Origin: a virus
IMG/VR virus record: IMGVR_UViG_3300042261_001140
Location: 1 to 52,003 of that record
DNA length: 52,003 nucleotides
Direction: 5' to 3' (one strand)
Position numbers and translations under genes: made by a program. Of this stretch, positions 9,112 to 16,906 are shown piece after piece (within the stretch, counting starts at the first letter, position 1; every line of letters starts with the position of its first letter). The notes beneath the pieces were generated by a model, which saw only the letters and a program-made list of their open reading frames with translations, was not told where the DNA came from and ran no database searches.

Positions 9112-9162
9112 CTCCTTGCCCCTGCCCAAAAGCCGAGGTCAGAAAGTTTATGGGAAAAGGGA

Positions 9163-9552
9163 TTACTCGATGATGATCCCTTTGTCTGCAAGCTGCTGCA
9201 TCGCCGTTGCCTTCTCATCGTCTGTGATGTCGTCCGGCCAGACGATATCGTCGGCATTGTACTCGCCGGCAAAATAGGCGCGAACGGTCTGATCCGAGAC
9301 ACTTGCATCGACATCGGAGTCAATAGCAAGGATGGCACGGGGGATCTCGGAACCGGTCACGGGACTTGCGGCATCCTGGCTGTAGACGCACCACTTTTTC
9401 CCGGTGGTGAGCTGAGCCATGACCATACCGCGCTGCAAAGTCAAACTCGATGCATGGGCCACAACGATGTCTTTCGAGCTGTGAAGACTGCTTCGAATCA
9501 GTTGAGAGACTTCGGTGGTCGTGGTTTCGGTAAGTCCAAAAACTCCAGACAT
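9163..9552 (-). CDS. Head decoration protein, lambda gpD family
   Basis: 129 residues, a little longer than lambda gpD (110). SSKDIVVAHASSLTLQRGMVMAQ and GSEIPRAILAIDSDV are family features, as is its position between the protease/scaffold and the capsid gene. It should bind as trimers on the expanded capsid. The C-terminal 35 residues (DDIVWPDDITDDEKATAMQQ) are acidic and helical, beyond the usual gpD end. Confidence 0.87.
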   Translation of the reverse strand: MSGVFGLTETTTTEVSQLIRSSLHSSKDIVVAHASSLTLQRGMVMAQLTTGKKWCVYSQDAASPVTGSEIPRAILAIDSDVDASVSDQTVRAYFAGEYNADDIVWPDDITDDEKATAMQQLADKGIIIE

Positions 9553-9555
9553 TTT

Positions 9556-10035
9556 TTACTCCTTGGAACCCGCACCGGCGGCCAACTGAGGATTGATATA
9601 TGCCGCGATGGACTCGCCAAGCTTTTCGTCATCATCCATCTGGCGACTTTTTGCCGTGTCCTTCTCAGCGAAATGACTCCCGGCAGTATCGACGATTTTC
9701 GGAGAAGCAGTGATGACCTTATCGAGCAACCAATCGGAAGCCTTGCTCTTGTCCTCTCCTGCCTGCATTTGGACACCGTCGATAGCCATGAGGAAATCGA
9801 TCATTCCGGCTTCAACGGTTGCAGGTGCGATCTTTCCAGAGGCAACCAGGTCCTTTACCTTCGATTCGAGCTGTTGCTTGCGAAGCTCAACGGAAAGCGC
9901 GGCCTCTTTTTTCTTCGACTCTTCGAGAGCAGCTTTTACGGCTTCACCCTCTACCTTCACCACATCCAATTCGGCGATCTTTGCATTCGCCTCTTCGAGC
10001 TGCTTCTGAAGGGCATCAAATTCTTCCTTGGACAT
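9556..10035 (-). CDS. Internal scaffolding protein (Nu3-like), nested in the protease gene
   Basis: An in-frame ATG at 10035 is preceded by a strong GAGGAG six bases upstream (minus strand). It would produce the 159-residue C-terminal part of the protease on its own. The product is rich in Lys, Glu and Ala, with a coiled coil over residues 1-70, as expected for a scaffold. Lambda makes Nu3 from an internal start of gene C in the same way, so this is a homologous arrangement. The ribosome site is visible; expression as a separate protein is inferred. Confidence 0.7.
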   Translation of the reverse strand: MSKEEFDALQKQLEEANAKIAELDVVKVEGEAVKAALEESKKKEAALSVELRKQQLESKVKDLVASGKIAPATVEAGMIDFLMAIDGVQMQAGEDKSKASDWLLDKVITASPKIVDTAGSHFAEKDTAKSRQMDDDEKLGESIAAYINPQLAAGAGSKE

Positions 10036-10860
10036 TGATTTCTCCTCGATGAGCTTCACAGCGTCATGAAAAGTTCCGATCCTATCGACCAATCCGGCCG
10101 CGACAGCCTGACTGCCGACGAATTCTCTCCCATCTGCCATCTCAAGGGCTTTTTCCGCATCCACCCCGCGCCCCCTGGCGACATCGGCAACGAAGATGGA
10201 ATAATAGGTATCCACCCGTTCCTGTATCGACGCCTTGCCTTCGTCGGTAAGCCGGTGCGTGTCAGTTGCGATCCGCTTGTACTTTCCGGCGTAAATCTCG
10301 GTCCTGACGATCCCGGCCTGTTCATCGCGCTTCGATAGATCGTAGTGGGTAGCGACGACACCGATTGAGCCAACGAGCGCCGTTTCTGAAACGATGAGGC
10401 TGTCAGCCGAAGATCCGATCCAATAAGCGGCAGAGCACATGAGCCCGTCACAAAAGGCGATGATTGGCTTTTTCCCCCTGGACTCGAATATCAGGTCAGC
10501 CACGGCCTTCGTTCCATGAACGGTTCCACCGGGGCTGTTTACATTGAGGAGAAGACCGATGACTTCGGGATCATCGAGGGCCGTCCTGATGTCCTGCTGC
10601 AAAATATCGGTTGAAGTCCCACCAGACCACCGGCTGAAAAGATTCGCCCGCTGAGTGATCGTATCGAAGACGGGGATCAATGCAATGGACTGATGCCCGT
10701 TATTTGCTGAGAAGATGGAAGCCTTTTCGTAGTCTTTCGCTTCTCCTGCGAATTCGATCTTTTGACCGGAAGAGAGCATGTGAACGATGAAAGCATTGAT
10801 CTCTTCGAGCTTGGACTGATTTATGGCCCAAAGCCTATCCTGCACCAGGTCGAATCTCAT
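9556..10860 (-). CDS. Capsid maturation protease, S49/SppA family, with C-terminal scaffold
   Basis: 434 residues. The N-terminal 280 residues are a ClpP-fold S49 peptidase: LLNVNSPGGTVHG forms the oxyanion strand, GLMCSAAYWIGSSAD carries the nucleophile Ser, and GKYKRIATD is in the region of the general-base Lys, giving a Ser-Lys dyad as in lambda gpC and SppA. The C-terminal 155 residues are charged and coiled-coil-like (MSKEEFDALQKQLEEANAKI), the scaffolding part removed during head maturation. The start overlaps the portal stop by ATGA. A second start inside the gene makes the scaffold alone (next entry). Confidence 0.9.
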   Translation of the reverse strand: MRFDLVQDRLWAINQSKLEEINAFIVHMLSSGQKIEFAGEAKDYEKASIFSANNGHQSIALIPVFDTITQRANLFSRWSGGTSTDILQQDIRTALDDPEVIGLLLNVNSPGGTVHGTKAVADLIFESRGKKPIIAFCDGLMCSAAYWIGSSADSLIVSETALVGSIGVVATHYDLSKRDEQAGIVRTEIYAGKYKRIATDTHRLTDEGKASIQERVDTYYSIFVADVARGRGVDAEKALEMADGREFVGSQAVAAGLVDRIGTFHDAVKLIEEKSMSKEEFDALQKQLEEANAKIAELDVVKVEGEAVKAALEESKKKEAALSVELRKQQLESKVKDLVASGKIAPATVEAGMIDFLMAIDGVQMQAGEDKSKASDWLLDKVITASPKIVDTAGSHFAEKDTAKSRQMDDDEKLGESIAAYINPQLAAGAGSKE

Positions 10861-12119
10861 TCTTTATCCTTCGTGCCCTGTTTCGGGTCCTGCCGTTTCT
10901 CCAAACGCTTGTCCTTCCTTACTTCTTCTTTTTCTTGCGTGGTTTGCACTTGGCCATCGTTTGACTCCTTCACTTCGAACTCATCGGCTCTGAGGTTGTA
11001 GGTTCTGATGTAATACTGAGGCTTGAATCGAACACCCTGCGAGCTCAGCTGGGAATCCCTTCTCGAATGGGCTTCCTTCGCATCGTCTTCTTCAACGAAT
11101 TTGAGATACGGGGCATTTTCAGCTCCAGCAAAGTTGAGATCGGCGACCCACTTGAAGAGCTGTTTGAATGCGGCCGCAACGAGCTTCTTATCCATCGAAC
11201 AGATGTCGACACGGATGGAAAGATGGCTCTGAGAGGCTGCATAGGCGCCCTTGTCTCCGATCTCGGTCGTTAGGGTCTGAGTGAGGATCGCCTTGCTTAT
11301 CTCACCGTTTGCCGAATTGACGAGAGCATTGAAGATGTTGTCGCTTCCAGCTCCACCCTGTTTTTGAGCTATGGCGAGAGCATCGACCGACTCGTCGTCG
11401 TTGATCACGGCAACGGCTGATTGGATCATGGCTTCGAGCATTTCAAGCATTGCCTGTCGCTCTTCGGTCGTCGATCCTCGGGGGACCTTACCAAAAAGCC
11501 ACGGAATGCCGAATTTTTCCATGAACATATTCCAGTATTTATAGCCCAGCTTCTTGAAGGTAACCGGCCAAAAACATCTGGAAAGGGCTCGAATACCATA
11601 AGGATTTTCATAGGTTGGAAAATTTCTCGGCACAAGGAACTTGAACTCGGGGAGCAATATCCCTTCCAGCCAGTTCTTTTTGCAGAGAAATCGGATCCTG
11701 TTTTCCTTGTCGAAGACGAACCAGTTGTTCGGCTTCTGCTGGATATCTCCAGGAAGCCACTTGCCGTCTATCGAATTCCAAAGAACCTCGTTTACGGAGA
11801 ATCCATAAAAAGGAGCATCGAGAAGCTGCGCAACGATCCTGTCCATGTCCAGATCAACGACCATCTTGTCGAAGAGCTTGGACATTTTTTCGGTCCCGTT
11901 CGGGTACTCGATCCGGAATTCGGAAGTCAGCACACCGGCTTTACGACTCTGATAACAAGCGAAAACGTGAGCATCGGCGAGAAGCCTTTCGAAAACTAGA
12001 ACATCGGCACCGAGCTTGGTGAGAATAGGGTCTGGATCAGGGAGATATCCCCAGATATCACCCTCAAATGATGCTGCCCTGGTTACGATTTCACTGGTTA
12101 ATGGTGTCGTCTTAGGCAT
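10857..12119 (-). CDS. Portal protein, Mu gp29-like (DUF935)
   Basis: 420 residues. The family features are DAHVFACYQSRKAGVL, ALSRCFWPVTFKKLGYKYW, MFMEKFGIPWLFGKVPRGS and the MLEMLEAMIQSAVAVI helix, all typical of DUF935 portals. The C-terminal 45 residues are highly charged with many Lys, Glu and Gln. It forms the dodecameric DNA entry channel and the docking site of the terminase. It is shorter than Mu gp29 (about 510), lacking part of the C-terminal region. It overlaps the preceding small gene by 8 bases and the protease by 4. Confidence 0.9.
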   Translation of the reverse strand: MPKTTPLTSEIVTRAASFEGDIWGYLPDPDPILTKLGADVLVFERLLADAHVFACYQSRKAGVLTSEFRIEYPNGTEKMSKLFDKMVVDLDMDRIVAQLLDAPFYGFSVNEVLWNSIDGKWLPGDIQQKPNNWFVFDKENRIRFLCKKNWLEGILLPEFKFLVPRNFPTYENPYGIRALSRCFWPVTFKKLGYKYWNMFMEKFGIPWLFGKVPRGSTTEERQAMLEMLEAMIQSAVAVINDDESVDALAIAQKQGGAGSDNIFNALVNSANGEISKAILTQTLTTEIGDKGAYAASQSHLSIRVDICSMDKKLVAAAFKQLFKWVADLNFAGAENAPYLKFVEEDDAKEAHSRRDSQLSSQGVRFKPQYYIRTYNLRADEFEVKESNDGQVQTTQEKEEVRKDKRLEKRQDPKQGTKDKE

Positions 12120-12396
12120 CTACCGGTGCGCCGTTGGCTCTCGCCTTCTCTGCAAAGTATCTATGAGCCGCCAATGATGCAGCAAGATGAATCGTCGAAT
12201 ACGGCCGGCAAGGGAACCCGTCGCAAAGAATTCGCTCAACTTCATCAATTTGTGTGATCGTTCCCAATGAATTGAATATACAGACAGCTTCAGGAATCAT
12301 TTTCTCAAGATCTGGAACGAGCCCACGGTCAACGACATCATTGAGGCAGTTAATGATACTCGATCGATTGATATACAGTCTAATCAATCTTAGCAC
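12112..12396 (-). CDS. Small late protein, unrecognised
   Basis: 94 residues with no family that I recognise. It is helical with an RLIRLYINRSSIINCLNDVV start and a conserved-looking CRPYSTIHLAASLAAHRYFAEKARA segment. It overlaps the holin-like gene by 17 bases and the portal by 8, so it is embedded in the late operon and translated from it. A role in lysis or packaging is possible from position only. Confidence 0.6.
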   Translation of the reverse strand: MLRLIRLYINRSSIINCLNDVVDRGLVPDLEKMIPEAVCIFNSLGTITQIDEVERILCDGFPCRPYSTIHLAASLAAHRYFAEKARANGAPVDA

Positions 12397-12595
12397 GTTT
12401 TCTCCTTCTTACCGGCTCTTTCGTCACAGATCGGAGGCTGATGTTGCCAATAATGGCGAAAACGGTTGCTATTGTGCTAAGCTCATCCTTGTCGAACGGG
12501 ACTTCGACACCAAAGAGTTTAACCAGGAAAATCGCCATGGCAAGAAGTATATTGAACCAAATGGTCTTGCTTGCGTACCAAATCTTGTAATCCAT
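12380..12595 (-). CDS. Holin-like small membrane protein
   Basis: 71 residues from the ATG at 12595, one base after the lysozyme stop. Two hydrophobic helices, ASKTIWFNILLAMAIFLVKL and ELSTIATVFAIIGNISL, are joined by a short charged turn, and the end is strongly basic (RRRKRAKID). SKT-WFN-type two-helix proteins next to endolysins are common holin candidates. Position directly behind the lysozyme supports this. The ATG at 12619 in the same frame would overlap the lysozyme and is less likely. Confidence 0.65.
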   Translation of the reverse strand: MDYKIWYASKTIWFNILLAMAIFLVKLFGVEVPFDKDELSTIATVFAIIGNISLRSVTKEPVRRRKRAKID

Positions 12596-12596
12596 G

Positions 12597-13052
12597 TCAT
12601 TTATTCGGAAACAGCTCAAGTGCTTTCTGAAAATTGACGTCCAACTGCATCATATAGGCAAGACGCGCGGCGCGAGCCTTAACCTGCTCGGCCCATTTTG
12701 AATCCATCATCTCTATTGCAGCTTCTTTGTATTGCCGTGAATCAACCAGGGCGATCATTTTCTTGAACCCACTGAACCGACTCATTCCAAGATTGAACAG
12801 CATGTTAACGATAACATTCTTACGATTCTCTGAAAGAGTATAGAACCAACTGAACGACTTGGCATTGATTATGGCATGATTGACGTCACCCATAAGAAGG
12901 GTCATCGCCTGTTCCATCGTGATCTCTTGAGGAATAGGAGTTTGCCCGAGAAAGTGACCATAACCAATCGTCCACCATCCTTCTGTATCCTTGTAGGCTT
13001 TCAGGCGAAGACCCTCATCGTGCTTGAACATTTCATAATCTGGAAACGGCAT
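12597..13052 (-). CDS. Endolysin, T4-type lysozyme (GH24)
   Basis: 151 residues, close to T4 lysozyme (164). HDEGLRLKAYKDTEGWWTIGYGH carries the catalytic triad Glu13, Asp22 and Thr28, spaced as in T4 (Glu11, Asp20, Thr26). It hydrolyses peptidoglycan glycan strands. No signal peptide or SAR anchor is visible at the N-terminus, so it should need a holin for release, consistent with the neighbouring two-helix protein. Its place between the large terminase and the portal is unusual; lysis genes normally sit at an end of the late block. Confidence 0.93.
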   Translation of the reverse strand: MPFPDYEMFKHDEGLRLKAYKDTEGWWTIGYGHFLGQTPIPQEITMEQAMTLLMGDVNHAIINAKSFSWFYTLSENRKNVIVNMLFNLGMSRFSGFKKMIALVDSRQYKEAAIEMMDSKWAEQVKARAARLAYMMQLDVNFQKALELFPNK

Positions 13053-14416
13053 CAGTAAAGCTCCAATTCTGTGCCCATTGCCCTGGGCATCCCAGTTATG
13101 ATTTCGACTTTACCTGGGGTGTTCGCCCCGGCATGAAGAGCCAATGCAAGCGACCAAAACCTGTCGGAATGGCCGTCTCTTGTCTTATCGGCATCAAATC
13201 TCGAATTTCCTGATGCTGTCACTACTTTCTTCACATTGTGGATATCCTCGCGGACTTTCCGGTCGACCTGGATTCGGAGTCTTCGATCCTCGAAAATCCG
13301 CTTGGTAGTGACGGCAAGATCCTCTTTGACGTTGTTCCTGAAGTGAACCTGTTCGACACGGTGGACCCCGAGAACATATTGAAGATCCTCGGCGAGCTGC
13401 ATCCCCATCCCGGTACAATCTACACAGATTCTCCTCGGGTTGTCTTCAGCGATCACGGCGAGAAGCTGGTTGAGCTGGTCCCTGAAGTGAACGGCCTTCA
13501 ACTCGATCTTTCTCAGCGACCAGAAAACATCCCCTATTTTCTCAAAAGACCAGTAGACGGTAACATCCTTTTTGCGCCCAATGTCAATGCCAGCAAATAC
13601 AGGCCCCCCTTGCCATTCATTAAAATCAGACAACGATGGGTGTTCGCACTCCGTGATGAGTTCATAACTAATCCAGGCCGTAGCCTCATCCACAAACTGG
13701 CATTCGTATTCTTGCAGCCAGGCTTCTTCATCATCCAGTGCTTCTCTGAGGTATTCCGGTCCAGCTGGATCGCCATCGTCGCCAAAGATGACAAGACCTC
13801 CAGCAAGAGCCTCATAGATGTCGACTTTGTGCTTCGAATATCGTGGATTACCGCTCCACAGCTCATAGTATTTGTTCTTGCGACCTTGCGGCGTCGAGAT
13901 GACCCGGATCTTGTATCCGCGGGTGATGGTCGGAAAAAGAGATTGCCAAATCCTCCTAGAATCCTGGTGAAATGCGAACTCATCGAGAACCACATTAGCA
14001 GAATGTCCACGAGCAGTATCAGGATTCGCCGGTAAAGCCAGGATGCGGCTTCCGTTAGGAAATTCGATTTCAAGCTGTTTATATATTGTTTTTCCATGGA
14101 CCAGCTCACTCGATGTCTCGTTCACTATGGAGCCGTAAACGATGCTGAGGGCCTCTGAATGCATCTTTGCCTTGCGGATCAGCTCTTTTGACTGACGCTC
14201 GCCGGCCGAAAGGAACACCCAATCCGTTTTTTGCTCATAACAATCGAGGACGGCTTCAAGGGCGGTTGAAAACGATTTACCCGTCTGCCTTGACCACAAG
14301 CCGATCTTGAACCTGGCGGAATCGAGCACCCATCTCTTTTGGTACTGATAAAGGGGGATGACGACTCCACGGGTCCTCTCCTCTAGCTTTTTGTCTTCAT
14401 TCTGCACAGGCATCAA
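13052..14416 (-). CDS. Terminase large subunit, Mu gp28-like
   Basis: 454 residues. ATPase: Walker A variant SRQTGKS at residues 42-48 and Walker B VVLDEF with Asp145-Glu146. Nuclease: FAGIDIGRKKD with Asp278, VDCTGMG near 330 and DGHSDRFWSLALAL near 425 giving the RNase H-fold acidic residues. This motor cuts and packages DNA through the portal. The Mu gp28-like type suggests headful packaging in this free-replicating phage rather than a lambda-type cos enzyme (inference). It overlaps the small subunit by 4 bases and the lysozyme by 1. Confidence 0.93.
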   Translation of the reverse strand: MMPVQNEDKKLEERTRGVVIPLYQYQKRWVLDSARFKIGLWSRQTGKSFSTALEAVLDCYEQKTDWVFLSAGERQSKELIRKAKMHSEALSIVYGSIVNETSSELVHGKTIYKQLEIEFPNGSRILALPANPDTARGHSANVVLDEFAFHQDSRRIWQSLFPTITRGYKIRVISTPQGRKNKYYELWSGNPRYSKHKVDIYEALAGGLVIFGDDGDPAGPEYLREALDDEEAWLQEYECQFVDEATAWISYELITECEHPSLSDFNEWQGGPVFAGIDIGRKKDVTVYWSFEKIGDVFWSLRKIELKAVHFRDQLNQLLAVIAEDNPRRICVDCTGMGMQLAEDLQYVLGVHRVEQVHFRNNVKEDLAVTTKRIFEDRRLRIQVDRKVREDIHNVKKVVTASGNSRFDADKTRDGHSDRFWSLALALHAGANTPGKVEIITGMPRAMGTELELY

Positions 14417-15057
14417 ATCCCGTAAATCTCCCGGACCTTCCTCTGAGCCTCTTCTTCGATATCGATCGTTTCACCGTCGACACGCCTCATCGATCGGTTA
14501 CTACCAATGGAATCGTTCAGGTCCTTGAGAGCCGTTATGAGCTTGGACAAATCTTTACCGGTGATATGAATGTCCCCCTGGATGACGAGTTGGCTGACCT
14601 GGGTTGCGACGAGGTTCAGCAGGGCCTTCAAAGCCTGGTCCGAACCCATTTCGTTGTACTTCTTGGACATCGAGAGGACGATATAGTCAAGCTCGAAGCG
14701 TCTCCGCTGGGTGCATACGAGGAAATAATACTTGCGCACCGATTCGTGGCTGAGAGAGTACCCAGCTTCTTTTATCATCCTTGAGGCATCGAAATTCGAT
14801 ATCTCGCCGGCATCGAGCTTTTCTATGATGGTGTCCTGAAGTTCCTGGGGAAGCTTCATGAATTCAGGTCTCATCTTGAGTCCATCATGTTCGATGGCGA
14901 GCTGGACAAGGTCCGAGTGATTCATCTTTCCCGCCGTATCGGGCGCCATGACGATCCTTGGCATCTTCAATTCCTCGACAGGCTTTTGCGGCTTAGCCTT
15001 CTTGTAGTACGGACGCTTCTTTCGAGCTGGATTTTGGCTACTTGCCGACTTTGACAT
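14413..15057 (-). CDS. Terminase small subunit, Mu gp27-like (DUF3486)
   Basis: 214 residues from the ATG at 15057 (MSKSASSQ), which overlaps the end of the previous gene. A basic start (PARKKRPYYKKAKPQK) is followed by a helical region (LPQELQDTIIEKLDAGEISN, FDASRMIKEAGYSLSHESVR) that forms an HTH for DNA recognition, and a C-terminal coiled region. The pairing with a Mu gp28-like large subunit supports the call. An upstream frame extension to 15168 is possible but would overlap the previous gene by 131 bases. Confidence 0.8.
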   Translation of the reverse strand: MSKSASSQNPARKKRPYYKKAKPQKPVEELKMPRIVMAPDTAGKMNHSDLVQLAIEHDGLKMRPEFMKLPQELQDTIIEKLDAGEISNFDASRMIKEAGYSLSHESVRKYYFLVCTQRRRFELDYIVLSMSKKYNEMGSDQALKALLNLVATQVSQLVIQGDIHITGKDLSKLITALKDLNDSIGSNRSMRRVDGETIDIEEEAQRKVREIYGI

Positions 15058-15382
15058 ATAGAACCGACTCCTCAGGTATATGGGTGTGCGAGTGATTGTC
15101 GAATCTTTGGGCAACATCCATGCAGCATTCGACGGCCTCGGGAAGCCGGCACTCGTTCCGCCTGCCATCGCAAGCCTTTGTGCTCATCTTGCCTTCGATT
15201 CGTCTGTCATAGATGGAAAATTGCTGGGTGACATGCTCTATAAACGCCTCATATGAGCGTGTTTGGCGTCTATGTGTTGATATCAGGGCTCCAAGAAGGA
15301 TGGCAATGATAGACAGGAGTGCATCGGCAATGCTCATGTCACCAAATGCATTCATTGATTCATGCACGACAGGAGGGATCAT
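15038..15382 (-). CDS. Small membrane-anchored late protein
   Basis: 114 residues. One hydrophobic helix at residues 17-35 (SIADALLSIIAILLGALIS), then a charged segment (QQFSIYDRRIEGK) and four Cys (ACDGRRNECRL, ECCMDV). Its position ahead of the terminase genes is where Mu-like phages carry small membrane or spanin-type proteins, but I cannot assign a family. Overlaps the first gene of the operon by 23 bases. Confidence 0.6.
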   Translation of the reverse strand: MIPPVVHESMNAFGDMSIADALLSIIAILLGALISTHRRQTRSYEAFIEHVTQQFSIYDRRIEGKMSTKACDGRRNECRLPEAVECCMDVAQRFDNHSHTHIPEESVLYVKVGK

Positions 15383-15539
15383 CCTCTTCTCCGAAAGCTC
15401 TTAGAGCCTCCTGAATGGTATTGTGATTTGGAGGGGGACCCCAATGAAAGGATGGCTTACGCACGGCTGTCCTGAGAAGGTGCAACAATTCCATGGCTTC
15501 CCGATCAAGTCCTATATGTACTTTCACCAATAGTTCCAT
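15360..15539 (-). CDS. First gene of the late operon, 59-residue protein
   Basis: 59 residues: MELLVKVHIGLDREAMELLH at the start, then a basic LRTAVRKP and a Pro/His-rich WGPPPNHN turn, and an acidic end. A run of G bases (GGGGGG) lies nine bases before the ATG. The stop overlaps the start region of the membrane protein. It is the first reading frame after the minus-strand promoter at 15588-15615. I do not recognise a family. Confidence 0.55.
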   Translation of the reverse strand: MELLVKVHIGLDREAMELLHLLRTAVRKPSFHWGPPPNHNTIQEALRAFGEEDDPSCRA

Positions 15540-15573
15540 TGGAGCCCCCCGATGGTAGGGTTGTCGAAAAAGT

Positions 15574-15588
15574 GCTTACTGAGTAATC
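15574..15588. promoter_or_regulatory. Repressor operator 1 (late promoter)
   Basis: GCTTACTGAGTAATC, a 15-bp palindrome with one mismatch to the six-site consensus GATTACYNRGTAATC. It overlaps the -10 end of the minus-strand late promoter and contains the -10-like TAATCA of a plus-strand promoter (TTGTCG at 15561, 17-base spacer). Binding here would block both. Confidence 0.7.
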
Positions 15589-15615
15589 ATCTACCAGATA
15601 AATAGGAACTGTCAA
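15588..15615 (-). promoter_or_regulatory. Late operon promoter
   Basis: Minus strand: TTGACA (15615-15610), 16-base spacer, TAGATG (15593-15588). The -35 is a perfect sigma70 match, the -10 is weak. It reads into the 59-residue gene and the whole terminase-to-tail operon. Operator 1 abuts the -10, which suggests direct repression in the prophage. Confidence 0.5.
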
Positions 15616-15624
15616 GTATTCCTT

Positions 15625-15653
15625 TTCACGTGACAGGAAAAGCCATTTATAGT
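15625..15653 (+). promoter_or_regulatory. Early rightward promoter
   Basis: TTCACG (15625-15630), 17-base spacer, TATAGT (15648-15653). The transcript should start about 15660, inside operator 2, and read into the early gene at 15715. The arrangement is a classic repressible promoter. Confidence 0.55.
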
Positions 15654-15658
15654 ATCCA

Positions 15659-15673
15659 GATTACCGGGTAATC
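15659..15673. promoter_or_regulatory. Repressor operator 2 (early promoter)
   Basis: GATTACCGGGTAATC, a perfect palindrome about the central base. It covers the expected transcription start of the early promoter at 15625-15653. Confidence 0.75.
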
Positions 15674-15714
15674 GTGTCATCAAAAATTTTCAATGAAGGA
15701 TCGAGAATGGAATC

Positions 15715-16215
15715 ATGGACATCGGAATGCTGAAGAAAAGGTCATATCGGGGGCGGGAATGGTTGAACTTCTCAGAGTCGGTTGAGGACCATATCGAAAA
15801 GTACACGGTGAGGCAATACGGTGACTATCCGAGCGACCAGGTGACTGAATGGTCGGCCGAACAGTGCGTCGATCAGGTCAAAAAGTACGCGAACCGGTTC
15901 GGAAAGGGTGCGCGAGGACCGGCTGAAGAGCTCAGGGATCTTCTGAAAATCGCCCATTACGCCTGCCTCGCCTGGAACAAGAGACTGAACGGGCAGAGCG
16001 GATCATCGATCGAGAGATTCATCCTTAGTGATGGGAAAGTCGTTGAAACCTGGAGAGCCGGGAAGAGCTTTCTCGGAAGATGCCCGAAACACGAGAGCGG
16101 GGCTCCGTCGCTCATCATCTCAAACGATGAAAAAACCTTCACATGCCTGAGCTGCGGGGCGTTCGGGTTCGTTTTGTGCCGTGAAGATGAAAGAAATGGA
16201 TCCGATGTCGCATGA
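15715..16215 (+). CDS. Early protein with C-terminal primase-type zinc finger
   Basis: 166 residues. The last 45 contain GRCPKHESGAPSL followed by TFTCLSCGAFG: Cys-x2-His then Cys-x2-Cys, the CHC2 zinc-finger pattern of DnaG-type primases, which binds single-stranded template DNA. The first 95 residues (QYGDYPSDQVTEWSAEQCVD, then KIAHYACLAWNKR) form a separate helical domain that I do not recognise. No TOPRIM or polymerase domain follows, so this is not a full primase; it may regulate priming or transcription. First gene after the early promoter. Confidence 0.7.
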   Translation: MDIGMLKKRSYRGREWLNFSESVEDHIEKYTVRQYGDYPSDQVTEWSAEQCVDQVKKYANRFGKGARGPAEELRDLLKIAHYACLAWNKRLNGQSGSSIERFILSDGKVVETWRAGKSFLGRCPKHESGAPSLIISNDEKTFTCLSCGAFGFVLCREDERNGSDVA

Positions 16216-16592
16216 TCGGAGAGCATTCGAGGCTCCACGGCGAACATCAGGTCATGAAACTTCAAATCTTCAGTCCTTCTCAGCTCAAAAAACTTCGTTC
16301 GGAGGCAAAATGCCCAAGAACCAGGATGCCATGCTGCGCTTTCAGGATTTCGACTGAGATGTGCTGCGGGCTTTTGCCGTTCGAACAGGTTCCTAGATGC
16401 GCGAGAATGGATGAAAAGGCGCGAACTTCCGCGACCACAGGAGATCAATGCAGATCATTGTCGATTCCAGAGAACAACGACCGTACTTTTTCAAAAAATA
16501 CGATGCCGAAATCATCAGTGGAACGCTCGAAACGGGCGACTACTCGATCTCGGGGTTCGAAGATAGGATCTCCATTGAAAGAAAAAGCATAG
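16212..16592 (+). CDS. Possible Cys-rich early protein overlapping the ERCC4 gene
   Basis: 126 codons. The ATG overlaps the previous stop (ATGA), and this frame fills the otherwise empty 16216-16447. Residues 15-75 look protein-like: SPSQLKKLRSEAKCPRTRMP, then CCAF, MCCGL and RCARMDE, with six Cys. The last 48 codons lie over the ERCC4 gene in another frame, and their composition looks like a shadow. Either a real gene with a long overlap or a shorter gene with a recent frameshift. Confidence 0.35.
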   Translation: MIGEHSRLHGEHQVMKLQIFSPSQLKKLRSEAKCPRTRMPCCAFRISTEMCCGLLPFEQVPRCARMDEKARTSATTGDQCRSLSIPENNDRTFSKNTMPKSSVERSKRATTRSRGSKIGSPLKEKA

Positions 16593-16906
16593 ACGACATC
16601 ATCAACTGTCTGTCCCACGACCGGAATCGGTTTGAAAGAGAACTGATGAGGGGATCGAAGATGGAATCCTTCATCGTCGTGATGGAAGCCTCCCTAGATG
16701 ACATCGCAAGAGGCCGATACAGGTCGAGGATGCTCCCTCACGCGGCCCTCCAGAGCATCGTTGCCTTCCAGACGAGGTACAAGATCCCGTTCGTCTTCGC
16801 CGGATACCGATCTGCCGGGGAATACATCACCTACTCCTTCCTAGAAAAATTTATCATGTCAAAGGGGGCCGTGAATGGCAAAAAAAACGGCAAAAGATGC
16901 GGTTAG
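16448..16906 (+). CDS. ERCC4-family nuclease
   Basis: 152 residues. VDSREQRP at residues 5-12, LETGDYSI near 29 and ISIERKSIDD near 41 give the GDX-nERKX3D core of XPF/ERCC4 nucleases, which cut branched DNA with divalent metal. The family also occurs as short stand-alone phage proteins like this. No helicase or HhH domain is attached. It probably handles replication or recombination intermediates. The end overlaps the next gene by 32 bases. Confidence 0.88.
   Translation: MQIIVDSREQRPYFFKKYDAEIISGTLETGDYSISGFEDRISIERKSIDDIINCLSHDRNRFERELMRGSKMESFIVVMEASLDDIARGRYRSRMLPHAALQSIVAFQTRYKIPFVFAGYRSAGEYITYSFLEKFIMSKGAVNGKKNGKRCG

Noticed and set aside
9004-10038. Plus-strand 344-codon frame opposite decoration and protease genes
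   Set aside because: Antisense shadow across three recognised head genes, produced by biased codon use on the minus strand.
13238-14035. Plus-strand frame opposite the large terminase
   Set aside because: Long but antisense to a gene with full ATPase and nuclease motifs; no ribosome site or motif of its own.
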